Shown here in pieces: positions 1 to 20,700 of a DNA stretch of 64,000 bases. The stretch spans positions 1,720,501-1,784,500 of the forward strand of contig OZ037769.1 in assembly GCA_964035545.1 (NCBI GenBank). The letters run 5' to 3'. This DNA comes from Bugula neritina. Lineage: Eukaryota; Bryozoa; Gymnolaemata; Cheilostomatida; Bugulidae. A program made the translations under genes and the position numbers. The notes under the pieces are model-generated. The model was not told where the DNA came from, did no database searches, and was given only the letters and a program-made list of their open reading frames with translations. Positions within the stretch are counted from its first letter, which is position 1. Every line of letters starts with the position of its first letter.

Positions 1-383
1 GTGCTTTCATCTACTGCGAACAAACCCTTTCACTAAATGTTGGAATTTCAGCTCAGAGTGTTACATGTATTGCCTTCATAGTTGCAAATGCTGAGCTGGT
101 TTCATAAATAAAACTTAGTAAATTGGAGGCAGAGTTTATTTGTACTATTATAAGACATATCCAGTTGTTATTTGGAGCACTTAGTTTAAATATTAGCCAC
201 TAGGTATTCTAGTCACAAGAGAAAATGTTTAAATAAACTAGCAGGTATTATTTAGTTACCTTTAGCAAATATTTCAGAATAGTGGTTCTTTATACTGCTA
301 TATGAATGCAACAATGCATTTTGGGAATATCTTGTAAGTGTTATATTACTGTATGTGTTATTATATTACTATATACTATCTGT
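1..383. other. Left flank, no gene seen
   Basis: AT-rich sequence with no recognisable exon. The first HPD exon found downstream begins inside the protein, so this stretch is probably part of an HPD intron whose 5' exon lies left of the window. I looked for the missing N-terminal HPD residues here and did not find them. Confidence 0.5.
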
Positions 384-3300
384 GTTATATTACTATACTA
401 TATACTACATGAGTTATTATATTACTATACTATATGTATTATTATATTACTATACTATATGTATTATTATATTACTATACTATATGTATTATTATATTAC
501 TATACTATATGTATTATTATATTACTATACTATATGTGTTATTATATTACTATACTATATGTATTATTATATTACTATACTATATGTGTTATTATATTAC
601 TATACTATATGTATTATTATATTACTATACTATATGTATTATTATATTACTATACTATATGTATTATTATATTACTATACTATATGTATTATTATATTAC
701 TATACTATATGTATTATTATATTACTATACTATATGTATTATTATATTACTATACTATATGTGTTATTATATTACTATACTATATGTGTTATTATATTAC
801 TATACTATATGTATTATTATATTACTATACTATATGTATTATTATATTACTATACTATATGTATTATTATATTACTATACTATATGTATTATTATATTAC
901 TATACTATATGTGTTATTATATTACTATACTATATGTATTATTATATTACTATACTATATGTATTATTATATTACTATACTATATGTATTATTATATTAC
1001 TATACTATATGTATTATTATATTACTATACTATATGTGTTATTATATTACTATACTATATGTATTATTATATTACTATACTATATGTGTTATTATATTAC
1101 TATACTATATGTATTATTATATTACTATACTATATGTATTATTATATTACTATACTATATGTATTATTATATTACTATACTATATGTATTATTATATTAC
1201 TATACTATATGTATTATTATATTACTATACTATATGTATTATTATATTACTATACTATATGTGTTATTATATTACTATACTATATGTGTTATTATATTAC
1301 TATACTATATGTATTATTATATTACTATACTATATGTATTATTATATTACTATACTATATGTGTTATTATATTACTATACTATATGTGTTATTATATTAC
1401 TATACTATATGTGTTATTATATTACTATACTATATGTATTATTATATTACTATACTATATGTATTATTATATTACTATACTATATGTATTATTATATTAC
1501 TATACTATATGTATTATTATATTACTATACTATATGTATTATTATATTACTATACTATATGTATTATTATATTACTATACTATATGTGTTATTATATTAC
1601 TATACTATATGTGTTATTATATTACTATACTATATGTATTATTATATTACTATACTATATGTATTATTATATTACTATACTATATGTATTATTATATTAC
1701 TATACTATATGTATTATTATATTACTATACTATATGTATTATTATATTACTATACTATATGTATTATTATATTACTATACTATATGTGTTATTATATTAC
1801 TATACTATATGTATTATTATATTACTATACTATATGTGTTATTATATTACTATACTATATGTATTATTATATTACTATACTATATGTATTATTATATTAC
1901 TATACTATATGTATTATTATATTACTATACTATATGTATTATTATATTACTATACTATATGTATTATTATATTACTATACTATATGTATTATTATATTAC
2001 TATACTATATGTGTTATTATATTACTATACTATATGTATTATTATATTACTATACTATATGTGTTATTATATTACTATACTATATGTATTATTATATTAC
2101 TATACTATATGTATTATTATATTACTATACTATATGTATTATTATATTACTATACTATATGTATTATTATATTACTATACTATATGTGTTATTATATTAC
2201 TATACTATATGTATTATTATATTACTATACTATATGTGTTATTATATTACTATACTATATGTATTATTATATTACTATACTATATGTATTATTATATTAC
2301 TATACTATATGTATTATTATATTACTATACTATATGTATTATTATATTACTATACTATATGTGTTATTATATTACTATACTATATGTATTATTATATTAC
2401 TATACTATATGTGTTATTATATTACTATACTATATGTATTATTATATTACTATACTATATGTATTATTATATTACTATACTATATGTGTTATTATATTAC
2501 TATACTATATGTATTATTATATTACTATACTATATGTGTTATTATATTACTATACTATATGTATTATTATATTACTATACTATATGTATTATTATATTAC
2601 TATACTATATGTATTATTATATTACTATACTATATGTATTATTATATTACTATACTATATGTATTATTATATTACTATACTATATGTGTTATTATATTAC
2701 TATACTATATGTGTTATTATATTACTATACTATATGTATTATTATATTACTATACTATATGTGTTATTATATTACTATACTATATGTATTATTATATTAC
2801 TATACTATATGTATTATTATATTACTATACTATATGTATTATTATATTACTATACTATATGTGTTATTATATTACTATACTATATGTATTATTATATTAC
2901 TATACTATATGTATTATTATATTACTATACTATATGTATTATTATATTACTATACTATATGTATTATTATATTACTATACTATATGTATTATTATATTAC
3001 TATACTATATGTGTTATTATATTACTATACTATATGTGTTATTATATTACTATACTATATGTATTATTATATTACTATACTATATGTATTATTATATTAC
3101 TATACTATATGTGTTATTATATTACTATACTATATGTATTATTATATTACTATACTATATGTATTATTATATTACTATACTATATGTATTATTATATTAC
3201 TATACTATATGTATTATTATATTACTATACTATATGTATTATTATATTACTATACTATATGTATTATTATATTACTATACTATATGTGTTATTATATTAC

Positions 3301-5412
3301 TATACTATATGTATTATTATATTACTATACTATATGTATTATTATATTACTATACTATATGTATTATTATATTACTATACTATATGTATTATTATATTAC
3401 TATACTATATGTATTATTATATTACTATACTATATGTATTATTATATTACTATACTATATGTATTATTATATTACTATACTATATGTATTATTATATTAC
3501 TATACTACATGAGTTATTATATTACTATACTACATGAGTTATTATATTACTATACTATATGTGTTATTATATTACTATACTATATGTATTATTATATTAC
3601 TATACTATATGTGTTATTATATTACTATACTATATGTATTATTATATTACTATACTATATGTATTATTATATTACTATACTATATGTATTATTATATTAC
3701 TATACTATATGTATTATTATATTACTATACTATATGTGTTATTATATTACTATACTATATGTATTATTATATTACTATACTATATGTATTATTATATTAC
3801 TATACTATATGTGTTATTATATTACTATACTATATGTATTATTATATTACTATACTATATGTGTTATTATATTACTATACTATATGTATTATTATATTAC
3901 TATACTATATGTATTATTATATTACTATACTATATGTATTATTATATTACTATACTATATGTGTTATTATATTACTATACTATATGTGTTATTATATTAC
4001 TATACTATATGTATTATTATATTACTATACTATATGTGTTATTATATTACTATACTATATGTATTATTATATTACTATACTATATGTGTTATTATATTAC
4101 TATACTATATGTATTATTATATTACTATACTATATGTGTTATTATATTACTATACTATATGTATTATTATATTACTATACTATATGTGTTATTATATTAC
4201 TATACTATATGTATTATTATATTACTATACTATATGTATTATTATATTACTATACTATATGTATTATTATATTACTATACTATATGTATTATTATATTAC
4301 TATACTATATGTGTTATTATATTACTATACTATATGTATTATTATATTACTATACTATATGTATTATTATATTACTATACTATATGTATTATTATATTAC
4401 TATACTATATGTGTTATTATATTACTATACTATATGTATTATTATATTACTATACTATATGTGTTATTATATTACTATACTATATGTATTATTATATTAC
4501 TATACTATATGTGTTATTATATTACTATACTATATGTATTATTATATTACTATACTATATGTATTATTATATTACTATACTATATGTATTATTATATTAC
4601 TATACTATATGTATTATTATATTACTATACTATATGTGTTATTATATTACTATACTATATGTATTATTATATTACTATACTATATGTATTATTATATTAC
4701 TATACTATATGTATTATTATATTACTATACTATATGTATTATTATATTACTATACTATATGTATTATTATATTACTATACTATATGTATTATTATATTAC
4801 TATACTATATGTATTATTATATTACTATACTATATGTATTATTATATTACTATACTATATGTATTATTATATTACTATACTATATGTATTATTATATTAC
4901 TATACTATATGTATTATTATATTACTATACTATATGTGTTATTATATTACTATACTATATGTATTATTATATTACTATACTATATGTATTATTATATTAC
5001 TATACTATATGTATTATTATATTACTATACTATATGTATTATTATATTACTATACTATATGTATTATTATATTACTATACTATATGTATTATTATATTAC
5101 TATACTACATGAGTTATTATATTACTATACTATATGTATTATTATATTACTATACTATATGTGTTATTATATTACTATACTATATGTATTATTATATTAC
5201 TATACTATATGTATTATTATATTACTATACTATATGTGTTATTATATTACTATACTATATGTATTATTATATTACTATACTATATGTGTTATTATATTAC
5301 TATACTATATGTATTATTATATTACTATACTATATGTATTATTATATTACTATACTATATGTGTTATTATATTACTATACTATATACTGCATGAATTGTT
5401 ATATTACTATAC
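384..5412. repeat. Satellite-like tandem array of a 25-bp unit, about 200 copies
   Basis: The unit reads approximately TATGTATTATTATATTAC followed by TATACTA. Almost all variation is one A/G difference (TGTATT or TGTGTT), plus a few TACATGAG variants near both ends and at about 3505, 3530 and 5106. Because 25 is not a multiple of 3, the stop-free unit is open in all three + frames and gives very long hydrophobic reading frames with no coding significance. The minus strand has stops in all frames. The array ends about 30-50 bases before the acceptor of an HPD exon, so it occupies an HPD intron. Confidence 0.95.
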
Positions 5413-5443
5413 ACTATATACTATATGCTATAATATCCAACAG

Positions 5444-10868
<5,425 letters not shown>

Positions 10869-13367
10869 AGTATCCGGTGAAACCCTTTAACCAACTCACC
10901 TGGTGTCCGCGTCTAAACTGTGACTAATATGACCTAGTATTACATATGTTATGGAGTTGTCTTTTCTCATATTGTGACTAAGTTTATTCTGATATTCCAC
11001 TTAGGCTCGACAGCCGCTCACTAATTGATGCAACATTCCGTCAGGCAGCTATTCTCTCTGTTGATCATATTTCATTTGGCAGCTAAGCTAAATATTTGTT
11101 CCTTTACTTACAAGATTGTTTCAAGTTATTTGAAGGCAGCTACATTACTTATTCTTTACAGTTTTTACATAACTGGCAGCTAAACCATTTTATTTTATAT
11201 AAAGATAGTATTATGTTTAAGTTGAAGTATTACAACTTATTTTCTTATATTAAGCATATGGAGATGCTTACTTCAAGGTGGACACAACTTCACAACCTTC
11301 AGTAGCAGTTTGTAACTCAGTCAATGGGTGTATACAGTTAGAGTTGCTAAACACTGGCTCATTGCCAAGAGATGCAGTTCTAGCATGTGGCCCTACATGT
11401 TTAGGTCAGGGGGTTAGCATGCTCTCCCCCCCCACCTGTCATCAGTTACAAACTGCTAGCTGGTTGCGGATTTAGGTTTTCCTTTACTAAGCAATCTCCC
11501 ATCTGAATTATTGTATAATTACACACATGTTGTGCTGTACGTGATCTGGTGTATTTTTGTGTTGTTTTTCTGGTGTTTGGTGTTTTCCACAGTATATATT
11601 ATTTACACATTTATTTGGTGAACAGTTTTTAACATGGTGTGGGTTCGGAATCTCTTTATTTTTACCAAATATGTCATTTCCTGTTATATTATTTCTGTAT
11701 TAGTATAATATTGGAACAATAAAGATATCTTACACAGAAATTATTAAGTTTTTGATTGTAAAGACACCTATAACATATGCTCAGGTGTATTTGAATAGTT
11801 TATCAATGTCCAACTTTCTCTCGGGTAAAAACAGTTAACTTTTTGAGCTAAATATCGATTTCAGGGAGTTGTCATTCAATTTGTAGGAAATTGCAAACTA
11901 CCCAGAATAGAATACTTTATAGCAGGACGGAGTTTACGCAGAATGGACTCATGTGTTGGTGCAGCTTTGGGCATAGCAACTAGTTGTATTAAGAATTATC
12001 TGTTGGTTTGGAAACTCCATAATATTAGTGCTAAAAACTTCAACTGTAAACTGGCACTAATTTTCAATAAGAATTCACTCAGAAAATAGACTGTAGCCAA
12101 AGATAAAGGGACTTCATTTAGGTTATATTTTTAATTCAAGTATTTAAATATACTACGCAGTATGGTATATATTAAATAATAGACTATCACAGTTGTCTGC
12201 TACCCAAACAGGACGGAGCAGAGATAGGTGAGAGTAGTGGTTTGCAAAATTTGGAAAAATTTAGTTTGTTGGAAAGCTGAGGTGTAACTGTACAGCTGCA
12301 TTAGTAAGTAGTATAAGGCTGGTAATGAATACAGAGATGCTAAAATAGCCCCATTAATATTAAATTCTTGATGTCAACTAAAGTTCATTTACATCAGACA
12401 CCCTATTTTTTGAAATTCAAGAAGCAGGGATGATGTAAAGCCAGTTTCTGTCTATAGCCTTTTGAGTAGAATTCAGGCTATTTGCAAGTCTCAGTCTATA
12501 CTCCTCACGAACAAACAGAAGCTGAGGAAAGCCTTTATATTTTGTTAGGTGTAGAGATTATTGTTTGGAGCTCATTTCCTTTATTGCATGGACAGGCAGC
12601 TGTTTGCTGGCTAAAAATAACCCTTTCCAAAATTGGGTTTTTTGTTGTATTAGCTCAAAGGGTTGTGTTTTGGTGCATTCTAAGGCTATTTTGCTTTGAG
12701 GGGCTGAATAATGTGATGTAAACACTTGCAGGTTTCAGGTAGAAAACAATTAGTTGAGGCTAAACCGACTGGCTGTAGTTAATGAGCTTACAGTAGCTAG
12801 CATATTGGGTTCTTAAAAATACAATATATAATCTACAGTGTTTTATTGAGTATAGTTTTACTAGACCGTAAATCATATAAATATATGATTTTGGGCTGAC
12901 TTCGCAACCAATCATCTTACAAAGTCAGCATTTGAGGCAGCAAGCAGCAGTGTTAATCTTGTGAAGAGCCATCTAGTAGGAAAGCCCATCCACAATCAAC
13001 ATAGAGTATTGCATCACTGTGCTAAATTCAGTCACATGTGCATGCTAGCTTTTCTCTCTAATGTGCTCGCCAAACAGATTAAGACGTTTTATATATAGAC
13101 ACTTATTTGCTTCTTGATTTCTTCTTGCTCAATTTTATTCCTTTTATATTTTTGAATTTACTTTTTTATGTATATTTTCTCTACTCTATTTTTTGATACA
13201 GAGTCTTACTAATTTCAGTTATAAATTAAGAAATAAAGGATATTGAACTAAGAATGAGAAAGTAGGTATTGTTAAACCATGCAGACACTTTTCAAAATCT
13301 GTCAAATGGTGTATTGAAAATAGTTTATTTCTTGCATAGGTTTGTTCTTATTGGTTCAAAGTTGTCA
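10869..13367. other. HPD 3' UTR and intergenic sequence
   Basis: No convincing exon of another gene. A candidate poly(A) signal for HPD lies at 11718. The piece near 11400-11430 (GGGGTTAGCATGC followed by a C run) resembles one near 15120 and may be a decayed short interspersed element. Confidence 0.5.
11718..11723 (+). promoter_or_regulatory. Candidate poly(A) signal of HPD
   Basis: AATAAA about 850 bases after the HPD stop codon. It is the first canonical hexamer I found downstream of the stop. The long 3' UTR makes this tentative. Confidence 0.4.
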
Positions 13368-14143
13368 TTAAAGGATTGCTCTATCTTGTCTAATAAATGG
13401 CCATTTAGGTCAAACACACATAGTATTGTGTTTTTCTAAGCATGCATTGACAAAAAGCATTTGACCAAAGGTAGAAAAAGTTAGTTGAAGTTGAGGGTGT
13501 AGATTGGTAACAGCCAAAACGCCGATTTTGAAATGAGCTGGGAAATGTGACGTAACAGCGCCAGCATTCCTGCTGGTCACGTGACTATACAAATGAATAA
13601 CTATAGAAATATGACTGTGAGATGTGATCTTTCAGCTCGTAATTTGTATATTTATAGAAGTGCAAATGTGAATTATCTCAATCTATAGTTTTTTGACATG
13701 TTAAATAACATGTATGTGATAACATTAGGCCATATTTTGCTTGTAAGCATAGAAAAAAGCATTGCAAAAACATGCATTCTTTAGGATGAATGCCTGCGAT
13801 CGATCTAAACTAGGTCAGATTGTGCAATATTACGGACGCACCAAAGCTGACCTATATAGCGCACTGTAACTGCTTGAGCGTTATTGGTTGATGTTGCGCT
13901 CAGCAACCTTGAATACTAGCGTTATAGTTAGCACGTGCAGCATAGTTACTGGCGTTCACACGTCACGTATTAGGCTATTCTTTTTCATGGCTGAAAATTT
14001 TACCTCCCTCAAAATTTGAATTTTGAAAAGCTGTTTTCTAGGCATATATCCTTTTGCAAAGTCACAATTGTTTGCATACACATTAGATTATAGTTCATAA
14101 TTATAATGTGATTGTAATAAACTAAGATAGAGCAATCCTTTAA
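13368..14143. mobile_element. MITE-like element with 16-bp terminal inverted repeats and TTAA flanks
   Basis: The left end reads TTAA then AGGATTGCTCTATCTT at 13372. The right end reads AAGATAGAGCAATCCT, ending at 14139, then TTAA. The two 16-base ends are perfect reverse complements and each is flanked by TTAA, the target duplicated by piggyBac-type transposases. The 768-bp interior holds no transposase. It contains GTCACGTGAC and a short imperfect palindrome near 13558-13586. Best read as a non-autonomous DNA transposon; the superfamily is inferred only from TTAA. Confidence 0.7.
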
Positions 14144-16823
14144 AACAGAAATGACAACTGTGAGTGTATTACAAATATCGTTGCTAAAACAGAAATGACA
14201 GCTTTAATACAATTATTGAAAATAGCATTCTAGCTTGAACAAAATATCACTTTTGCACATGTCAAATGCAGCTCATGAAATTAAAAGGCTCATTTAAACT
14301 GTCTTGCTATATTAAATTCAACAGATTATAAACCTACACTTTGTGAGCTGGATTAGTTTTGACAGAAAAAATTAATTAAATTTTATTCAGCAGGGTGGCT
14401 TGGCCAAGTGTGTCACAGGTGAGAGCTGGCACCTGCTAGGCATGTGGCAGCGGGCAGTTATACAATGACACTCTCTGCCAGGTACTTTGTAGATGAAATA
14501 ATAGCCAAAGTGTCTATAATTTCTCTCATTATCTTATGTCATGCCATAAAAACTATAGCTGGATTTAGCCACTACGTTATTATAATATCTTGGTATATTA
14601 TCATAGATTACAGCCTAGAAAATAAGACACTCGTATTTATCACTAATCTGTTCTAATAATATTTTGTTGTAATCATATGGTTGTTAGCTATATGCATTAT
14701 TTACATGTCACATGCCATAGTACAGATAGCAAATTAATGAGGCTTGGTGCAGGTACTTGCAGGCTTTCAATCCTGTCAATATTGCATCTGTCTATGCTTG
14801 GCATGTTTGTTAGAAAATCAATTTTGTATTTCTTTTAGAACATAACATCGAGAATGGCATGGCATGCACAAAATTACAGTGGGTGTATAAATAACTAAAA
14901 ACCACAGTTCAATGTTTTCGTTATGCAGTTTGGTGTTGCACAGGCAGCCTATGAAAGCAATGCATGCAAGGCTAATGAAGCACAGTAAACCGAGATAGCC
15001 TAAGTTTTAACAGCTAGAAACTTGGAGAGGCTGTTTATTAAATAAAGCAAACTGCCCAGCCTTATGCCAAACTAGAATCTAGAAATTTGATCTACAAGGA
15101 GCAACTTGCATTTATACACATCAAGGGGTTAGCATGCACTCGCACTAATCTGTAGCCTGTGTAATTTAAGGGCAGGCTGGGCTCTCTTCAATAGCCCCCC
15201 TCCCCCAATCCTAAACATAAGCTTGATGTTTCGCCTGTGTAAACGTGCAACTGTTTGCTGAGGAAATCTGCAGCATATTTAAGATTACTAAAACTAAAAG
15301 TCCTGAATATTGAAGAACTTATTAAATAGAACTCAATGTGTTCGGTAGTTAAAAAGCCTAACAAGACAGATACCGTCACTAAGCATTCTATTTCAATACA
15401 TCATATTTTCAAATTACCCATGCAAAAATAATGTCTATTTATTTCCACATGCTCCAAATTGTATGTAATCCTCAAATTGTTACTGATTCTGTAAGATTTA
15501 AACATTTTCCATTCAGCTATAAAACTACCACAGAGCTGTTCTCTCAATGTTATCAGGTTAAGATCGTCAGACTAACCATCCACAAAAAGACCTTGTTTAG
15601 TAAAGAGTGCGTTAGGCTATTTTAGATTTTATTGACATGCAATAACATTTTCCATTAACATTTGGGTACATATTTTTATGGTGATGAATCTTGTTAGTGC
15701 AGATAAACTTTTAGAGAATGATTTACAAGGATCATTCTATATAGCATCTAATAGCGCACACTAACTGACATTTACTGAAATTCATTTATTGCCTGTAATA
15801 CTGCAAGTTTATAACTGAAGCAATATAATTAGCAAGACACGCAGTTGTTCCTTACAACAAGCGTATACTGGCAGTAATTGATTGACAGCAAACTTTTGTC
15901 TTCATTGCCAACTGATTTTTCAGTTCAATTTTCCTCTAATTTGTGACTAGCGAGAGCATGTGCTCTATTTCTATCATAAACAAACTGCTCACTGCTAGAT
16001 ATCTCTGTCCAACAAAGTCCAGGCACATAATATCACTAATAAAACTATTTACTAATGAGAAAAATGAGTTACTAATCAATTATATTTGCATTTAGGTCTT
16101 GTCTGTCACTAAAGACTTATTTTGATGATATAATAGACTTTACTCTCAGTAGTCATTTGAAAAACAGGGTCCTTGCAAAATAGAAATCCTGAAAAACATT
16201 CAGCAAACTTGATAACTTATGGAAAATTTGTTGTGAGGGCTTTTCAGCATGTAGATAGCCTGGCCATACTTTGAATAGCTTTATTTTGCTGACTGTGCAA
16301 AGTTTTCCCTGTCGGCCTATTTAACAATAATATGTTACTTGTGGCATTTCAGTACATAAAGCTATTTGAGTCTTAATGCCTATAATTAGATCCGAGAAAA
16401 AAAATGATGCATTTTTAAAAGAGATTTTACACCTACTAGACTTCAGGTTGGTGTAAATAATATATATGTAAGAAAAATCAGAACATTTTTATTGAAAGTA
16501 TTTTACTAAATTTAGATTTGGTTTAAAGCCTGCAAATAGAAACTTACAATGCATTTAATAATTAGCATTAATTAGTCTATGGTGGCTAATTAGCATTAAA
16601 ATGATTTAATCCATATCACTTTGTGGTCATTGATAATGATGACCTGGTAGAAATAATCTAACCACAGTTTTCCTACTATTTGAAAGGCTTAGATGGGGGG
16701 GGTTCTGCCCAGACTCCTATACTGTTAGGCAAGGAGACACTAGTTACAATACACTATACACTACACACTACACACTATACACACACACACACACACACAC
16801 ACTATACACTACACACTATACAC

Positions 16824-16854
<31 letters not shown>

Positions 16855-17660
16855 ATGCAATATTGCTTACTTTATTAAATAAGACCTAAACCCCCACCCC
16901 ATTACCTCAAAGTTAAGTTAAGCCTGAAAAGAACATGATATGTAACTTGGGACAGTTTAAGCTCAGATATAGTCTTTTTGCTGCCTCTCAATTTGTAGTG
17001 TAAGTGGATATACTAACTTCTAAAGCAGCAAATAAGTTTGAAAAGTTTGAAAAACCGACCTACTTCATCTGCATACTAACTGGCCAACTCTAAGGGCTTA
17101 TATCTCCCCTTTTCTGTTTGTCTCAATTATCATCAAGTCTGATAAGTGAGCAGTTGGTATTCAAATGGATGTCAACTTTACTGAAACCCGAATCATATTT
17201 TCTCCTAAATGTAAACATATTTTCATAAGAATTTAAAGTCATGCCAGCAAGGTTGTAAGCAAGCTACTGTGTCATTGTGTATTTGAGATCATCCCTGAAT
17301 GACATGTTAAACTATTTGCACTAAATATCAAATATCATTTCTACGGATACCGTCTGCACTCTAGCACGTCTGCAGCCGCATTAGTCCCACTCACTCACCA
17401 TCACAATGTCATCCACATTGACTCAAATTTCTGTCCCCTCCAGTCTGGCTCATGACAATTGATTTTAGATGTCACTCATTTTCAAATACTGATTGAAGGC
17501 TTGCACAATGGAAATTCCCTCATTGGTGCGCACAGCACTTCCCTAATTGGTTGAGAGATTTCTAAGCCTGCTACCGTTAATTTGATAAGTTCAGAACCTG
17601 CTTGTTTGTAATCACAGGCCAAACTGCCTATCATAAGAGTGACAGGCTTATTGTTCATAG
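14144..17660. other. Intergenic sequence, no gene seen
   Basis: AT-rich single-copy-looking sequence with only short, unconvincing reading frames on both strands. Contains the CA-rich microsatellite listed separately. Confidence 0.5.
16748..16853. repeat. CA-rich microsatellite with ACACTATAC interruptions
   Basis: Short ACACTATACACTAC motifs alternate with pure (CA)n runs. No gene nearby. Confidence 0.9.
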
Positions 17661-17664
17661 CGAG

Positions 17665-17672
17665 TATATAAG
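17665..17672 (+). promoter_or_regulatory. TATA box of the sFRP gene
   Basis: TATATAAG lies 72-79 bases upstream of the sFRP start codon. With the usual spacing, transcription would start near 17695-17700, giving a 5' UTR of about 45-50 bases. No ATG is seen between that point and 17744. Confidence 0.6.
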
Positions 17673-17743
17673 CACTTCATCTATTAGCACTTGTCTATTA
17701 CGAGTTACATTTCTGTAGAAATAGGCAACCAAATCTGAAGAAA

Positions 17744-20700
17744 ATGAGTGTTCACTATCTAGTATTTCTAATATCTGTGAGCGTATGGAGTATATCTGGA
17801 CAGAGTCCTCAGGGGCTACAGTGCGAGTCCATACGGATCTCAATGTGCACGTCCATGCCGTGGAATCTAACTCAGATGCCTAACCTTATGGGTCAAAGTT
17901 CACAACAAAACGCTATGCTGAAAATCGAGGAATATGAACCATTAGGTATGTCTTTAAACTTTGCTTATTGTAGTTGTCTTTATATATTCTTCTAACCTAA
18001 ATTTGTTTATGTTTTGGCAGTTTTAATTTAAGATTTGCAATACCTAGTTTAAGAATTATCAGTCCTTAATTTTCATTTAAACTTTACACATAATGTTTCG
18101 CAAAATTTAGGTGTTCAGGTATATATAATATTAATATAGTTGGCTAATAAACTATATTTCCCTTCTAAATAGTTTTTTTCATGGTATGCAGCTTACAGCA
18201 TATACTATTCAATTGTATATTTTCTTTTTTTCCTGTAAAAAAGCTCATTTAGCATATTTAGATATGCAGCGTTTAAATGCTACTTTTCTGGAGAAAAATA
18301 TGACAATGCATTAACAGGGGAAAGCAATAGGTGTTAGATAAACCTCAAGGCTGGCAAGTCATTCATTGATATTGTAGTTAACTTCTCTAAAACATGGCAT
18401 ACAAATTGACACAGTAACACGCACTAGCAGTGCGAGTAACCCTATCGGTAGCTACAGTGAGACCCAGGCCACTCTTTGGCTTGTGAGGGAGAGACTAACC
18501 ACAAGCCAGCTATAATTCTTATATTCCGAGATCTATTATTGTTAGAATAACTACTCAGTCCAGTGTCAAGTATTGTGTGAATTAATTAGCGTGTCAGAGA
18601 TAAAAATAATTATGGCAAACTTCCTTAAAACCCAAACTGAGTATTATCACTGAGTGGTTGGCATGTTTAGTGGAGGACCAGCAACATTGATTACGGGAGG
18701 GTGACAGACGTAACATTAAGTTTAAACATTAAATCAGAATTATGCAGTTGATATGGTAAATAAAATTAATGATGTCTTATCCTTGAAAGCATTAGTTTCT
18801 GCTCATACGTAGTGAAGTGTATTCATTGGTGCAGCAGTACAACATGGTTTGTTACAGAAATTCAGTATTATTTTAAGCAAACATCATATATATGTCTATA
18901 CATATACATCATAAAGTATGTAGTTTAATAACTTGTTAGTGATTATTATTTGATTTTTTGATTCTATTTATTCAAAAGCTGCTAAAAACAAAATCTCTCT
19001 GTGTAAAAGTCTAGGGCCTACATTGATACTTAATAATTTAACTTCCTTCCACAGTAGTGATGGCCGGATATTGTGTAATATCATAAATATCTTTCTTGTT
19101 TACATTATAAGTGCATCAGCTGCCAGACAAAAGCAGTAAAAATATTACAACAAACAATTTAATTAGAATGACAGAAATGCAAACAGTTTAAATGGATTTA
19201 TTAAGGAAGACAAGTGGCTATAAATTCATCATGTTTTATATCTCACTGTACTGATAGGTGTATTTGTATACAAATTTTTTGGGTACTATCAGCTTCGTAT
19301 CTGCAGGATCTAAGAGTGACATATACATCACATCTGACACTCTGTCAATGACATGTGACTGCATGTCACTCAAAACAACAACCTGTTCGAAGTGTCTACT
19401 TCAGCATGGTTGCTATAATCATCAGCCAATTATTTATTTCAAGAGCTTTGAGTCTCTCAACTCAGTTTATTAAAGTGCAGTTGGTGCAAAATGGAGACAA
19501 AATGTTTTCACTTTGATTTGACTTTGTAATCTATATAGCATCTGACATCCATTTATCTAATTTAAAGATGTTTAAATTTTTAGCAGTTAGCAAAAAAGTG
19601 ATGAAACTAAAATGTATAGCAAGCCGACCACACACAATGCATGTAATACTTTCTAACTGGTATAACAGTTTAGTTGCAACATTTGTTACTATAAGTTAAT
19701 TATAATGATGATGTCCTAAAATAAATATTGCTAGCCCACAGCATTTTGTTTTCTGTTTCAGTTTACGACAACTGCAGTGCGAACACGGACTTCTTCTTGT
19801 GCTCGTTATTCGCCCCAATTTGTACGACCAACTTCCAAACAAACCCGATCCCGCCGTGCCGAGAGGTGTGCCGACAAGTGAGACAAGACTGTGAGCCTCT
19901 GATCATCAGCAAATACAACAAAACTTGGCCAGCTGACATAAACTGTGACGACTTCCCGACCTATGACAATGGAGTGTGTGTGTCACCTCAGGCTATTCAG
20001 GCAGAAAGCACTGAGCCAAGTCAAGGTTAGAAGAGAATTCGTACTTGAAGATGATTGGTTGAAACTTTGTTTAGTGTGAAATAACCTAACGGAACACAAT
20101 AATTAGCTAAAAGTATTTATTTTGTAGAATGCTAAACTGGTGACAAAGTATTTTGTTTAATTATTTGTTAGGTATTTGCTAAAACAAACGTGACAATTCA
20201 AAAAAAAATTTAATATATTAAGTTTACATGACTCTCATAAATTTATAGAAGATAAACGAGAAAGAAAAACGAAAAGCTGTAACTGTAAGAAGAAGTCCAA
20301 GCTTCACATGAGGAGATACATTCAGTCAAACTTTGCATACGGTAAGGCAGTGACAGTGTAATTTGTCTTGTGAATCATATGGAATTTTGTTGTCTCAAAA
20401 CATCAACAGAATAGTTATGAATATAGAGCTAGTGTATTGAGATCATATTAGAAGTCTGTTGACCTAATTATATTATTTAAATATTATACATTGGAGCAGT
20501 TCTGATAATACTATCATATTATCAATCGTGATACATATTGTGACACATATTATTGTGACACAAATCATGACACTTTATTGTGACACCTACTGTGACACAT
20601 ATTGTGACACATAGTGTGATGCATATCTTTATACTTATGGTGATACATAGTATGGTGACACACATTCTTGTGACACATATCATGACACATTATTGTGGCA

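Noticed and set aside
384-5412. CRISPR-like appearance of the short regular repeats
   Set aside because: Units are directly adjacent with no spacers, the genome is animal, and no cas genes are present.
12482-12721. 79-residue frame in the intergenic region after HPD
   Set aside because: No recognisable domain, no phase-consistent neighbours, and length is within chance expectation.
13410-13592. 60-residue minus-strand frame
   Set aside because: Lies inside the MITE-like element and shows no homology I recognise.
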